In this document: in pieces, positions 15,962 through 24,298 of the stretch
Position numbering within the stretch: position 1 is the stretch's first letter
Layout of the letters: the number at the start of each line of letters is the position of its first letter
Assembly: GCF_020400605.1 (NCBI RefSeq)
Contig: NZ_JAINRD010000023.1
Location: 110,094-174,093, forward strand
Reading direction: 5' to 3'
Length of the DNA stretch: 64,000 nt
From: Streptomyces aculeolatus
Lineage (GTDB): Bacteria; Actinomycetota; Actinomycetes; Streptomycetales; Streptomycetaceae
Made by a program: the position numbers and the translations under genes
The notes under the pieces: model-generated
Seen by the model: the letters and a program-made list of their open reading frames with translations, nothing else
Told to the model about the DNA's origin: nothing
Database searches by the model: none

Positions 15962-16813
15962 ATGGCTGCCAGGAACACGCCCACTGAGCGGCAGAAGCGC
16001 TTGGGGAGCGAGGTACGGAAGATCCGCACCTCAGCCGGCATGTCTGCCACGTACGCCGCCGGATTACTGGGGGTCGACAGCGGCAAAATCTCCAACATGG
16101 AGTTCGGCCAGCGCACCATCACACCCGATCGGCTGCGCACTCTGGCCTGCAACTGCCACTGCACGGACGAGAAGTACGTCGAAGCCCTGGTCGCGATGGC
16201 TCAGCCGAGCGAGAAAGGCTGGTGGGAGCGGTATCGCGGCAGCCTCCCCCACGGACTACTGGACATCGCCGAGTTGGAAGCAAACGCCAGCCGGATGTGC
16301 ATCGGAACGACTGTGCACGTCCCAGGCCTGCTGCAGACCTCGGACCACGCCCTCGCCGTCTTCCGCGAGGTCATGCCGCCCTTGCCCGACGACGAGGTCG
16401 GCCTCCGGCTCGCCCACCGTGCCAAGCGTCAACAGGTACTGCTCGGCACGAACCCGCCCGACTACGTCGCAGTCGTACACGAAGCGGCCCTGCGCATGCA
16501 GTTCGGCGGTCGGCTGGTCGCACGCGCGCAGTTGCACCACCTGCTCGACATGTCCGACCGGGAGAAGGTCACCGTCCGGGTCATCCCGTTCGAGCGCGGG
16601 TCCTTCCCTGGAGCCGGGCAGAACGTCCTCTACGCCGAGGGCCCGGTTCCCCAACTCGACACCGTACAGATCGACAACTCGCACGGGCCGGACTTCCTGC
16701 ACGCGGACGGACAACTGGCGAAATACCGAGCACTGCTCGACCGGCAGCAAGACGCGGCCCTGCCGCCGGACGAGTCCCGCGACTTCATTCACAAGATCGC
16801 ACGCCAACTCTGA
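15962..16813 (+). CDS. XRE-family helix-turn-helix regulator with DUF5753 domain (WhiJ-like)
   Basis: 283 residues from MAARNTPTERQKRLGSEVRK. The HTH is at about residues 10-65 (LGSEVRKIRTSAGMSATYAA then LLGVDSGKISNMEFGQRTIT). The remainder matches the DUF5753 ligand/partner domain with VHVPGLLQTSDHALAVF. GAAGGG at 15950-15955 suits the ATG at 15962 better than the ATG at 15956, which would touch the Shine-Dalgarno sequence. It is followed 12 bases later by a DUF397 gene. Family members act as developmental or antibiotic-production repressors whose activity is modulated by the DUF397 partner. Confidence 0.92.
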   Translation: MAARNTPTERQKRLGSEVRKIRTSAGMSATYAAGLLGVDSGKISNMEFGQRTITPDRLRTLACNCHCTDEKYVEALVAMAQPSEKGWWERYRGSLPHGLLDIAELEANASRMCIGTTVHVPGLLQTSDHALAVFREVMPPLPDDEVGLRLAHRAKRQQVLLGTNPPDYVAVVHEAALRMQFGGRLVARAQLHHLLDMSDREKVTVRVIPFERGSFPGAGQNVLYAEGPVPQLDTVQIDNSHGPDFLHADGQLAKYRALLDRQQDAALPPDESRDFIHKIARQL

Positions 16814-16825
16814 AACGAGGTAACC

Positions 16826-17020
16826 ATGAGCCACACCATCGAGTGGGAAGAGCCGTTCTGCGGCGAAGGTAACGCGTGCTTCCGCATAGGGACGGACGCG
16901 GAGGGCAACGCGCACATCGCCGTGGCCGGCCGGGAAGAGGACCGCATCACCGACTCCGTCGAAGCCCTCCGCACGCTGATCCGGGACATCAAGGCCGGCA
17001 AGGCGGACCACCTGCTGTGA
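16826..17020 (+). CDS. DUF397 small partner protein
   Basis: 64 residues, ending RDIKAGKADHLL. It has the DUF397 layout: short beta strands around NACFRIGTDAEGNAHIAVAG and a final EALRTLIRDIKAG. It is placed 12 bases after the XRE gene, as in most WhiJ/AbaA-like modules, where the small protein is thought to antagonise the repressor. It is somewhat diverged from the common form that contains WRKSSYS. Confidence 0.85.
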   Translation: MSHTIEWEEPFCGEGNACFRIGTDAEGNAHIAVAGREEDRITDSVEALRTLIRDIKAGKADHLL

Positions 17021-17261
17021 CGGCACCACCCCGGTGCGCGGGGGCGGCGTCGGGGATACCGGTGTCGTATGGGCACCCCCCGGGCCACCCATCTCCTGAG
17101 TGTGCGGGCCTCCGCCCGGCGTGTGAAAGACCGGCGGCTATGAGTGGCCCGGGGGGAGCGGCACCCCTTGAATGCCCTACGGGTCGGTGCCCGGTGGACG
17201 GGGGCCGACACCACCGCAGCGGGGCCGCCCCGCTTGCGGATGCCCCCCGACTCGGCTCGAA

Positions 17262-17575
17262 ACCGCGTCCGGGCGAGCCGCGACGGGCGAAGTTGCGGCA
17301 GTGCGTCCCTGCAGATCGGTGCAAATCGCCCAGGCGGCCAGACTTTCGCCCATCGACGCGCACCCAGCCGACTCCAAGCACACGGGCCGCTATTCGCGCC
17401 CCCGAGCGGAGGAAACCGGTACGAGTTCACGGAAGCACCCCCCGAGGACCGGGACAAATCGCCCTCGTGGATCGACTTTTGCGCATCGACATGCACGGAA
17501 CTCACGCCCACCCGCCGCCAGGTGACCCGGCGCCCAAGCGGAGGAATCCGGTCGTAACTCGCGGCAACACCCGGC
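17262..17575. repeat. Degenerate ~132-bp direct repeat
   Basis: Markers recur at a spacing of 132-133 bases: AAATCGCCC at 17323 and 17456, a following GACTTT.CGC-CATCGAC block, and GCGGAGGAA-CCGGT at 17406 and 17538. A weaker partial copy precedes the first. Substitutions are scattered, which suggests old duplications. Confidence 0.65.
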
Positions 17576-17849
17576 AATCCGACCCGAATCGGCCTCCGGA
17601 GCCCGAGTTTCTCTACGCGGGGTACACGCGCGGCCCGTAGCCCCGAACTCGGGGCGTGAAGTGACCGCGATGCGTGCCACCGGGAAAAACTAAAGGCAAC
17701 CCGCCCCCAAAACCACCCCAAAAGCCCCACGGAACCAGCCTTTCGCCCACCCACACGCATCCACCGGAACCACCCCGCCCGATGACCGCGAACCGGGCGA
17801 CGCCAGACGCCGGCCCCCGCCCCGGCCCTCCGGCAACGGTGGCGAGTGG

Positions 17850-18400
17850 GCCGGCCCACTCCGGTGATCCGCCTCCACCTGCCGGGCACCACGGCAACCG
17901 GGCAGGCCCGGCACCGGGGTTCCGGCCCTTGCTCCAGCGGGGCCTACGCGAACGGGATGAGCCCGGCTCCGGTCTCCGCCCCCGGCCGCCGGGGCGCATC
18001 CGCGATCGGGGGAGGGCCGGACTCCAGCGATGCGCCCCCGGCCGTCCGGGACACCGGCGATCGCGGTAGGCCCGGTGTCGGGGTCCACCCCGAGCATGCC
18101 GCGGCATCCCGGCGATCGGAACCGGCCCGGCTCCGGTGACCCGACCACGGCCATCCGCGGCACTTGGCGGTCGGGGGCGGCCCGGCTCCGGTGACCCGGC
18201 CCACGGCGTCCGCGGCACTCGGCGATCGGACAGGCCCGGCTCCGGTGACCCGACCCCCGGCTCAGGGACACCTCAGCGACCGGGCGGACCCAACTCCCGG
18301 TAGCCCGGCCCCCGTTCGCGGGGACACCTCGGTGATCGGGCAGACCCTGCACCGGTGGTCCGCCTCCCCGTCCGCAGGGCACCGCCTCCGTAGGCACAGC
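17850..18400. repeat. Array of about ten degenerate 54/55-bp repeats
   Basis: Units begin near GGCCCGGCTCCGGTGACCCG and end near CGGCGATCGG, with a central CGATCG palindrome in several. Best copies start at 18124, 18179 and 18233 (spacings 55 and 54); weaker copies extend to both sides. Because 55 is not a multiple of three the array cannot encode one continuous repeated peptide. There is no unique spacer between units, so it is not CRISPR. Confidence 0.7.
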
Positions 18401-18457
18401 GTTCGGGTGCCCGCTCCCCCTGGGCCACCCTTAGCTGCCGGTCTGTCACGGGCCGGA

Positions 18458-18540
18458 GTCCGCAGTCAAGGGTGGGGCGAAGCCCCATCGCGCAGCGACG
18501 TTCCCGCAGCGAAGCGGAGGGAACGCCCTTGACGGCGGAC
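18458..18540. repeat. 83-bp cloverleaf-like inverted repeat (MITE-like)
   Basis: Terminal 15-base arms (18458-18472 and 18526-18540) pair with one mismatch. They enclose two further hairpins: GGGGC-GAA-GCCCC and GTTCCC...GGGAAC around an AGCGAAGC core. The result is a three-stem structure. No coding capacity. It could be a small non-autonomous mobile element or a structured bidirectional terminator. Confidence 0.7.
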
Positions 18541-18672
18541 GCAGGCCCACACTGAAAGAGCGGGGTGGCCCGGGGGGAGCCCCAACGACACCGCCACTCC
18601 CCTCGCCCCACCCCCGTACACGGCCCAGGCACACGCACCACCGCCCACCCCGACACCGCAACCCCCGCAGCC

Positions 18673-18905
18673 GGTCCATGCAAACGTCAGACCCGTCCAC
18701 CGTGCCGGTTGTCCGGGTACGTTGTCAGAGCAGGCGCATACCCTTGGGCGGGCGTGAGGGGAGATCGGGGGGCGCGGGGAAACCGACCCCCCGCACCCGG
18801 TCCACGCGCGCGTCAGACCCGCCCACCGTGCCGCTGACCCGGGCTCGTTGTCAGAGCAGGCGCATACCCTTGGGTGGGTGTGAGGGGGAAGTGGGGCCGG
18901 GGAGA
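18673..18905. repeat. 126-bp direct repeat carrying a dispersed 34-bp motif
   Basis: Two copies 126 bases apart share CGTCAGACCCG.CCACCGTGCC followed by GTTGTCAGAGCAGGCGCATA and CCCTTGGG. The 34-bp core (18728-18761 and 18854-18887) recurs at 25698-25731. Confidence 0.8.
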
Positions 18906-19014
18906 ACCAGGCCGGAAGACCCCCGCGGCGCAAACCCAGGCCGACCCGCGCCCCCGGCACTCTCCGCACCCTGGCGCCCTCTGCACCCGCCAATCGCCCC
19001 CGGACCGGCCACCC

Positions 19015-19055
19015 GCCACCGGACCGGCCACCGGCCACCGGCCACCGGCCACCGG
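19015..19055. repeat. GGCCACC heptamer tandem repeat
   Basis: Four or more perfect head-to-tail copies of the seven-base unit GGCCACC. It is a simple-sequence tract within the repeat island. Confidence 0.75.
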
Positions 19056-19224
19056 CGGGCCCTCTCCCCCGCCACCACCGGACCCGCCTCCACCCCCCAC
19101 TCGACCAACCGCAGCCCCCTCACCCCCCACTCGACCACCGGCGCCCCCGCCGCAACCCGCCACTCAACCGTCGGCGGACCCCCCAACCCGCCACTCCCCC
19201 ACCCCTGCCGACCCCCTCCACCCC

Positions 19225-20094
19225 CTACTCGACCACCGGCGGACCCGCCTCCACCCGGCGCAGTACCGCCGGCAGGCTGTCCAGTTCCGGGCCCGTCTGG
19301 ACCTGCCGTTCGTCCCACCACGTGGCGCCCTCGTCGCGCAGTGGGCCCACGATGTCCCTCGCCTTCGCCGGGTCCGGGGGTGTGGCGCCGCCGAGTACGT
19401 ACTCGAAGGGGCCCTCAGCCCCGGCCGCCGCGCGGTGTTCGCGTACGTACGCGAAGAGATCCCGTACCTCCGCCAGATCCGGTACGTATCCGTGGCGGGC
19501 GGACTCGAACAAGGGCACCGCGCCGTCCCACCGCGCCGCCCGCCGCATGGGCGGGCGGCGGGGCCAGAAGCCGCCGATCCACACCGGCGGGCGGGGCTGC
19601 TGGGCGGTGGCGGGGAGGAGGGTCACGTCATGGGCCTCGTAGTGCCGGCCTCGGTGGGTCACCGGCTCTCCGGACCAGAAGCTCTGGAGCAGTTCCAGGC
19701 CCTCGTCCAGCCGCTCCCCGAGCACCCGCGGCTCGGCGGTGTCGCCGAAGCTGCGGTACTCGTCCTCGATGGGACCGCCCAGTCCGGCGCCGAAGATCAC
19801 GCGGCCGCCGCTGAGCTGGTCGAGGGTGGCGACCTGGCGGGCGAGTTGCTGCGGGAGGTAGCGGGGGACGGGGGTCAGCAGGGTGCCCAGCCGGATGCGG
19901 TCGGTCGCCAGCGCGGCGGCGGTCAGGAGCATCCACGGGTCGCCGAAGGGGCGGCCCAGGTGGCGTCGGTGCAGGACGTGGTCCCAGACGAAGAGCCCGT
20001 CCCAGCCGGCCTGTTCGGCGGCGGTCGCGACGGTCACGACGTTGCGGGGGTCGGCGAAGTCGCCGAAGTTCGGGATGTTGACGGAGAAGCGCAT
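19225..20094 (-). CDS. LLM-class (luciferase-like) flavin-dependent oxidoreductase
   Basis: 289 residues from MRFSVNIPNFGDFADPRNVV. The TIM-barrel features include GWDGLFVWDHVLHRRHLGRP, IRLGTLLTPVPRYLPQQLAR and DQLSGGRVIFGAGLGGP, characteristic of the bacterial luciferase superfamily using FMN or F420. The substrate cannot be told. The gene is monocistronic and divergent from the GAP-family gene. Its last codons (VEAGPPVVE) and stop resemble short sequences repeated just downstream near 19104-19140, so the 3' end has been copied into the repeat island. Confidence 0.9.
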   Translation of the reverse strand: MRFSVNIPNFGDFADPRNVVTVATAAEQAGWDGLFVWDHVLHRRHLGRPFGDPWMLLTAAALATDRIRLGTLLTPVPRYLPQQLARQVATLDQLSGGRVIFGAGLGGPIEDEYRSFGDTAEPRVLGERLDEGLELLQSFWSGEPVTHRGRHYEAHDVTLLPATAQQPRPPVWIGGFWPRRPPMRRAARWDGAVPLFESARHGYVPDLAEVRDLFAYVREHRAAAGAEGPFEYVLGGATPPDPAKARDIVGPLRDEGATWWDERQVQTGPELDSLPAVLRRVEAGPPVVE

Positions 20095-20346
20095 CCCCGC
20101 AGGATGCGCAGCGCACGGCGCGGAGGCAATCACATTCCCTACGGGTCGGCCCACGGCGAACCCCCGGGCGGAGATCGGTGGGATCGAGAACCCGGCGTGG
20201 CGTTGGCGCCACCACCGGCCGGCAGCCCGTGAAAGGTGCACCGCGACCTTCAGAAAATGACATCAATGCCGGGCTGAATCGAGTCAGCCGGGGTGGAGCC
20301 GTCGCCGGTGGTAGGTTCTCGGCGAGATTTTCGTGCTCCCGAGGGG

Positions 20347-20994
20347 ATGACGACTGCCGTGAGCTTCAGCGAAATTCTTCCACTGGCTTTCGTGATGATC
20401 GCGGGACCACAGATCGTCACCTCGTTCTTCCTGGCGACAAGCGGGCGTTGGGCCGCGAATTCCCTCGCCTACGTCCTCGGCGCCGCGATCTCCGTCACCA
20501 CGACGGTGACGGTCGCCTACTTCGTCGCCAAAGGCGTCGACAACTCGGCGAGCGGGCACAAGGGGGCCTTCGACCGCAGCATCGACGGGATCGTGCTGGT
20601 GCTGATGCTGTTCCTGATCGTGCGCGTATACCTCACCCGCGGAAAGTCCCAGCCGCCGAAATGGATGGGCAAGCTGCAGACGGCTGAGCCGAGGTTCGCC
20701 CTTCTGATGGGCCTCGCGCTCATGGGCGTCTTCCCGACGGACATCGCCAGTTCGGTGGCGGCCGGATTCCACGTCGAACGCAGCGGCGACCCCTGGTGGC
20801 AGTGCCTTCCCTTCGTGGCGCTGACCCTGCTGCTCCTCGCGATGCCCGCGCTGTGCGTCGTCATCCTCGGGCGCCGGGCAGACGTCGTCCTGCCGAGGAT
20901 CCGCGACTGGATGAACTCCCACTCCTGGGTGATCAGCGAGATCGTGCTGGTGTTCTTCGCCGCGATCGCGATCAACGGACTCATCAAGGGATAG
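20347..20994 (+). CDS. GAP-family (Sap/LysE-like) integral membrane protein
   Basis: 215 residues if started at ATG 20347. About six hydrophobic helices are visible: LPLAFVMIAGPQIVTSFFLA, LAYVLGAAISVTTTVTVAYF, GIVLVLMLFLIVRVYL, FALLMGLALMGVFPTDIA, LPFVALTLLLLAMPALCVVI and EIVLVFFAAIAINGLI. It resembles the GAP (GPL-addressing) family linked in mycobacteria to lipid export; the substrate here is unknown. GAGGGG touches the ATG, so a GTG at 20359 or an upstream GTG at 20293 are possible alternative starts. Confidence 0.75.
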   Translation: MTTAVSFSEILPLAFVMIAGPQIVTSFFLATSGRWAANSLAYVLGAAISVTTTVTVAYFVAKGVDNSASGHKGAFDRSIDGIVLVLMLFLIVRVYLTRGKSQPPKWMGKLQTAEPRFALLMGLALMGVFPTDIASSVAAGFHVERSGDPWWQCLPFVALTLLLLAMPALCVVILGRRADVVLPRIRDWMNSHSWVISEIVLVFFAAIAINGLIKG

Positions 20995-21029
20995 TCCCCG
21001 CCGGCCCCACCCTGAAGTGCCGGACATCC

Positions 21030-21067
21030 TGCCGGCATGGCCCCCTCCGGAGGGGGCCATGCCGGCA
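21030..21067. terminator. Perfect 38-bp palindrome, bidirectional terminator
   Basis: A perfect inverted repeat of 19-base arms centred at 21048/21049 (TGCCGGCATGGCCCCCTCC and its complement). It lies between the convergent ends of the GAP-family gene (20994) and the epimerase-like gene (21151), the ideal place for a terminator serving both. Confidence 0.85.
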
Positions 21068-21150
21068 TCGCCGACGGGCGCCCCGCCCCCGGGCTTACGG
21101 CACGGCGCGGGCCTCCGCGCGGGCCTTCGCGCGCCCGCTCGCGTGGCCCT

Positions 21151-22041
21151 TCACACCACCTCCCCCAGCACCTCGTCCACCGCCGTTGCCGCCACCCCGA
21201 GGGCCTTCTCCGTCTCCGAGTAATCGACGACGAACGGGTGGCCGGGCTTCACGAGCACCTCGTGCATCTCCGCCCAGAAAGGCTCCGTGAGCGAGAGCAG
21301 CGATATCTCCCGCTCGGTCATCTCCGCCATCCGCGGCTCCGGTGCGCCGGCAAGTGCCGCCAGCCGCGTGGCCAGTTCCCGTACGGACAGCGTCGACGCC
21401 GGCGCGTGCCAGGCGCGCCCGTACGCCCCCTCCGCGCGGCTCGCCGCGACGAGCGTGCGGGCGGTGTCGCCGATCGCCGAGTAGCTGTGCGGCACGTCGA
21501 GCGGTTGCGGCACCAGGGCCGGCCTGCCGCCCAGCACCTGTCCCTGCACCATGAGGCTGAACACCGAGAACGCCCCGGCGCCGTAGAACTGCGCGGCCCG
21601 GACCTCGGTCACCTTCACCCCCGACGCCGCCGCCTCCTCCCAGACCCGGGCCCTGGCGCGGCCCTTGGGGCCCGTTGCGGCCAGCGGGAGGTCCGGGGTG
21701 TACGGGCCGGTCACCGGTCCGTACGCGTAGAGGTTGCCGAGCATGACGTACGCGGCCCCCGTCCGCCGCACCGCGCTCAGCAGCGACGCCGACAGGACCG
21801 GGAACTCCTCCGGCCAGCGGTGGTACGCGGGGGCCGCGGTGGTGAACAGCGTGTCCGCGCCCTCCGCCAGCTCGGTGAGCCGGTCGGTGTCCGTCGCGTC
21901 CGCGGCGATCCGCTCGACGAGCGGGTGGTCGGGGCCGCCGCCGGTCCGGCTGACCATCCGTACCCGCTCGCCGTCAGCGGCCAGCAGCAGCGCGGTCTTC
22001 GAGGCGGTCGCTCCGCGCCCCACGATCACATGAGTTGTCAT
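21151..22041 (-). CDS. NAD(P)-dependent epimerase/dehydratase-like protein
   Basis: 296 residues from MTTHVIVGRGATASKTALLL. The Rossmann motif reads VGRGATASKT, a variant of GxxGxxG with Ala in place of the middle Gly. A later LGNLYAYGPVTGPYTPDLPL and AAQFYGAGAFSVFS support the extended SDR class; the YxxxK dyad is not clear. It starts 71 bases from, and divergent to, the AraC-type regulator gene, which probably controls it. Confidence 0.8.
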   Translation of the reverse strand: MTTHVIVGRGATASKTALLLAADGERVRMVSRTGGGPDHPLVERIAADATDTDRLTELAEGADTLFTTAAPAYHRWPEEFPVLSASLLSAVRRTGAAYVMLGNLYAYGPVTGPYTPDLPLAATGPKGRARARVWEEAAASGVKVTEVRAAQFYGAGAFSVFSLMVQGQVLGGRPALVPQPLDVPHSYSAIGDTARTLVAASRAEGAYGRAWHAPASTLSVRELATRLAALAGAPEPRMAEMTEREISLLSLTEPFWAEMHEVLVKPGHPFVVDYSETEKALGVAATAVDEVLGEVV

Positions 22042-22112
22042 ACGGACGACGGTGCCGCCGCGCGGCCTCGTACGATACTGGCCGGAATGCCAAGTGTCCG
22101 GAGGATCAGGCC

Positions 22113-23051
22113 ATGCACCGCATCGCCGCAGTCGCCGTGCCGCCCGTGCTGAGCTTCGACGTCTCGATCCCGCTGATGGTTTTCCACAGCGTCCCGCAGT
22201 ACGAGGTGCGCGTGTGCACCGCCCGCCCCGGGCCGATGGGGACCGTCGGCGGGCCCGACATCGTCGTGCCGTACGGCCTGGAGGCGCTGGAGGGCGCCGA
22301 TACGGTGATCGCCGTCGGCAGCGGGGGCGCGGAGGCGCCCGCGGAGGTCCTGGACGCGCTGCGGAAGGCGGCTGCCGGCGGTGCGCGGATCGCGTCCCTG
22401 TGCACGGGGGCGTTCGTCCTGGCGCAGGCCGGCCTGCTCGACGGGCGCCGCGCGACGACCCACTGGGGGCTCGCCGACGACCTCGCGAGCCGCTTTCCGG
22501 CCGTCGACGTGCAGCCCGACCTCCTCTTCGTCGAGGACGGCGGCATCTACACCTCCGCCGGCGCCGCGGCCGCGATCGACCTGTGCCTGCACCTGGTCGG
22601 GGTCGACTACGGTGCGGCGGTCGCGCACACCGTCGCGCGGCTCGCGGTCGTCCCTCCCGTGCGGCCCGGCGGCCAGTCGCAGTTCATCGAGACCCCGCTG
22701 CCGCCCGAACGCGGCACGTCCCTCGCCCCCACGCGCGCGTGGGCACTCGAACGCCTCGATCTCCCGCTCACGCTCACGGACCTGGCCCGCCACGCCGGCA
22801 CGAGCGTACGGACACTGACCCGCCGCTTCCGCGCCGAGACGGGCCTGAGCCCGCTCCAGTGGCTGCTGCAACGGCGCGTCCACCGGGCCAGGGAGCTGCT
22901 GGAGACCACCGGGCTGCCGATGGACCTGGTGGCCGAGAAGAGCGGCCTGGGCAGCGCGGATTCGCTGCGCAAGCACATGGCGGCCCAGGTCGGCGTCACG
23001 CCCACGGCGTACCGCGCGCACTTCGACCGGTCCCGCACGGGCGCACGCTGA
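22113..23051 (+). CDS. GlxA-like transcriptional regulator: DJ-1/PfpI domain plus AraC HTH
   Basis: 312 residues from MHRIAAVAVPPVLSFDVSIP. The N-terminal DJ-1/PfpI-like domain has the nucleophile-elbow segment ASLCTGAFVLAQAGLLDGRR and GIYTSAGAAAAIDLCLHLVG. The C-terminal AraC HTH spans about residues 215-310 (LARHAGTSVRTLTRRFRAET, LSPLQWLLQRRVHRARELLE, and the second helix-turn-helix at VAEKSGLGSADSLRKHMAAQ). GGAGG lies nine bases before the ATG. Divergent from the epimerase-like gene. Confidence 0.92.
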   Translation: MHRIAAVAVPPVLSFDVSIPLMVFHSVPQYEVRVCTARPGPMGTVGGPDIVVPYGLEALEGADTVIAVGSGGAEAPAEVLDALRKAAAGGARIASLCTGAFVLAQAGLLDGRRATTHWGLADDLASRFPAVDVQPDLLFVEDGGIYTSAGAAAAIDLCLHLVGVDYGAAVAHTVARLAVVPPVRPGGQSQFIETPLPPERGTSLAPTRAWALERLDLPLTLTDLARHAGTSVRTLTRRFRAETGLSPLQWLLQRRVHRARELLETTGLPMDLVAEKSGLGSADSLRKHMAAQVGVTPTAYRAHFDRSRTGAR

Positions 23052-23088
23052 GGCCCCGCCCGGACGCGCTGAGGCCCCGCCCGGCGCG

Positions 23089-24234
23089 TCAGGGCAGGCG
23101 CGCCGTGTACGGCGGGAACGCTCCGGGGTCGGTGAAGTCCAGGTCCGCGTCCGGCCAGCGGCGGCGCAGCAGGGCGGCGGTGCGGCGGGTCCAGCCGGCG
23201 AGGTGGGGAAAGGCGCGGTGGTGCGCGGCGGTACGGGCCGCGGCCTCCAGCGTCTCGACGAGCTGGGGCCGGCTGCGGTCGCCCGGTGCGCGGGCGTCGA
23301 GGGTGCCGAACCGCTGGAGTCGGGCGATCGCCCAGAACAGGCAGGCGGCCACCAGGCCGTAGCCGTACCGCCGGTCGTCCTCGGCCTCGGGCACCCCGCG
23401 GGCGAGGGCCCGGCGGTGGTCCTCGGCGAGGCCGGCGGCGACGGGGTCGCCGACGGTCATCCACCCCGGACCGGGGACGTGCAGGCAGACGGCGTCGAGG
23501 AGGGCGTGGGTGTAGCGGGCCGCCTCGAAGTCGATGAGGCGGGCGTCGGCGGGACCGGACTCGCGGACGAGGACGTTGTTGGTCTCGGCGTCGCCGTTGC
23601 TGAGCGCACCGAACGGGCCGGGGTCGCTCAACTCGGCCATCGCCGCACCGAGTTCGGCCGCGACCGGCCCGACGAGGGGCACGCCGAGCGCCGCGGCCTG
23701 CGCGGGCGCCCGGTCCCGGAGCCGGTCGAACAGCGGCACGTCGACCGTCGCCGGGCCCGTGGGCCCGGCACGTCGTACGAACCACCTGTCCGCGTGGCCG
23801 GCGGTCACCGCGCTGAGTTCGCCCCGCGCGCGGGCGAAGGCGGCCAGCCGGCCGGCGTGGCCGGCGGCGCCGTCGCGGCGGAGCAGGCGGTCGAGGGCGG
23901 CCCGCGGCGCCAGGTCCTCCAGCACGGCGATCCCGGCGGCGGGGTCGGCGGCGACGACGCGCGGGGCGAGCGCGAGGCCGAGGTCGTCGGAGAGGAACCG
24001 GAGCGCGGCCACCTCGGTATCCAACCGCCCCGGCTCGGTGCGGGTCTCCCCCGGCCCGTCGCGTACCCACTTGACGACGGCCGTCCGCGGCGCGGCCCCG
24101 CCGCGCAGCGTCACGCGCGCGACCGCCCAGGGCTCCAGCCGCTCCCAGGCGGTGACCCGGACGGGTGCGGCATGGAGATCCGTCAGGAGCGTCTCGACGC
24201 TGGCACGCCGCGAAGTCGCGCCGGAGGCAGGCAT
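23089..24234 (-). CDS. Aminoglycoside-phosphotransferase-family protein (APH/ChoK-like kinase)
   Basis: 381 residues from MPASGATSRRASVETLLTDL. The catalytic loop is seen as GALSNGDAETNNVLV (Brenner-type motif with Asn replacing the usual His before Gly-Asp), and the metal-binding DFE as ARLIDFEAARYTHALLD. An N-lobe lysine is at TAVVKWVRDG. The substrate is not predictable; many such actinobacterial proteins are not resistance enzymes. It starts 64 bases from the NUDIX remnant, divergently. Confidence 0.8.
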   Translation of the reverse strand: MPASGATSRRASVETLLTDLHAAPVRVTAWERLEPWAVARVTLRGGAAPRTAVVKWVRDGPGETRTEPGRLDTEVAALRFLSDDLGLALAPRVVAADPAAGIAVLEDLAPRAALDRLLRRDGAAGHAGRLAAFARARGELSAVTAGHADRWFVRRAGPTGPATVDVPLFDRLRDRAPAQAAALGVPLVGPVAAELGAAMAELSDPGPFGALSNGDAETNNVLVRESGPADARLIDFEAARYTHALLDAVCLHVPGPGWMTVGDPVAAGLAEDHRRALARGVPEAEDDRRYGYGLVAACLFWAIARLQRFGTLDARAPGDRSRPQLVETLEAAARTAAHHRAFPHLAGWTRRTAALLRRRWPDADLDFTDPGAFPPYTARLP

Positions 24235-24298
24235 CGAAGGAGTGTACGGCGCACGCGCGCTCGCACGTCCCGGACAGGGTCCCCGGGAAGGTGCTGAC

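Larger units (their letters stand above)
17021..19224. repeat. 2.2-kb repeat-rich intergenic island
   Basis: No convincing gene is present. The interval holds several unrelated degenerate repeat families (listed separately): a roughly 132-bp direct repeat, a 54/55-bp array, an 83-bp cloverleaf-like inverted repeat, a 126-bp direct repeat and GGCCACC heptamers. Open frames on both strands are products of extreme GC content; they share amino-acid repeats only because the DNA repeats. The island separates the WhiJ-like module from the LLM oxidoreductase. Confidence 0.7.

Noticed and set aside
17690..18397. Open frames in the repeat island with GHRSRA-type peptide repeats
   Set aside because: The peptide repeats reflect the 54/55-bp DNA repeats; the 55-bp spacing shifts frame between units, and codon use does not match neighbours.
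17850..18400. CRISPR array
   Set aside because: Units abut without unique spacers, repeats are degenerate, and no cas genes are nearby.
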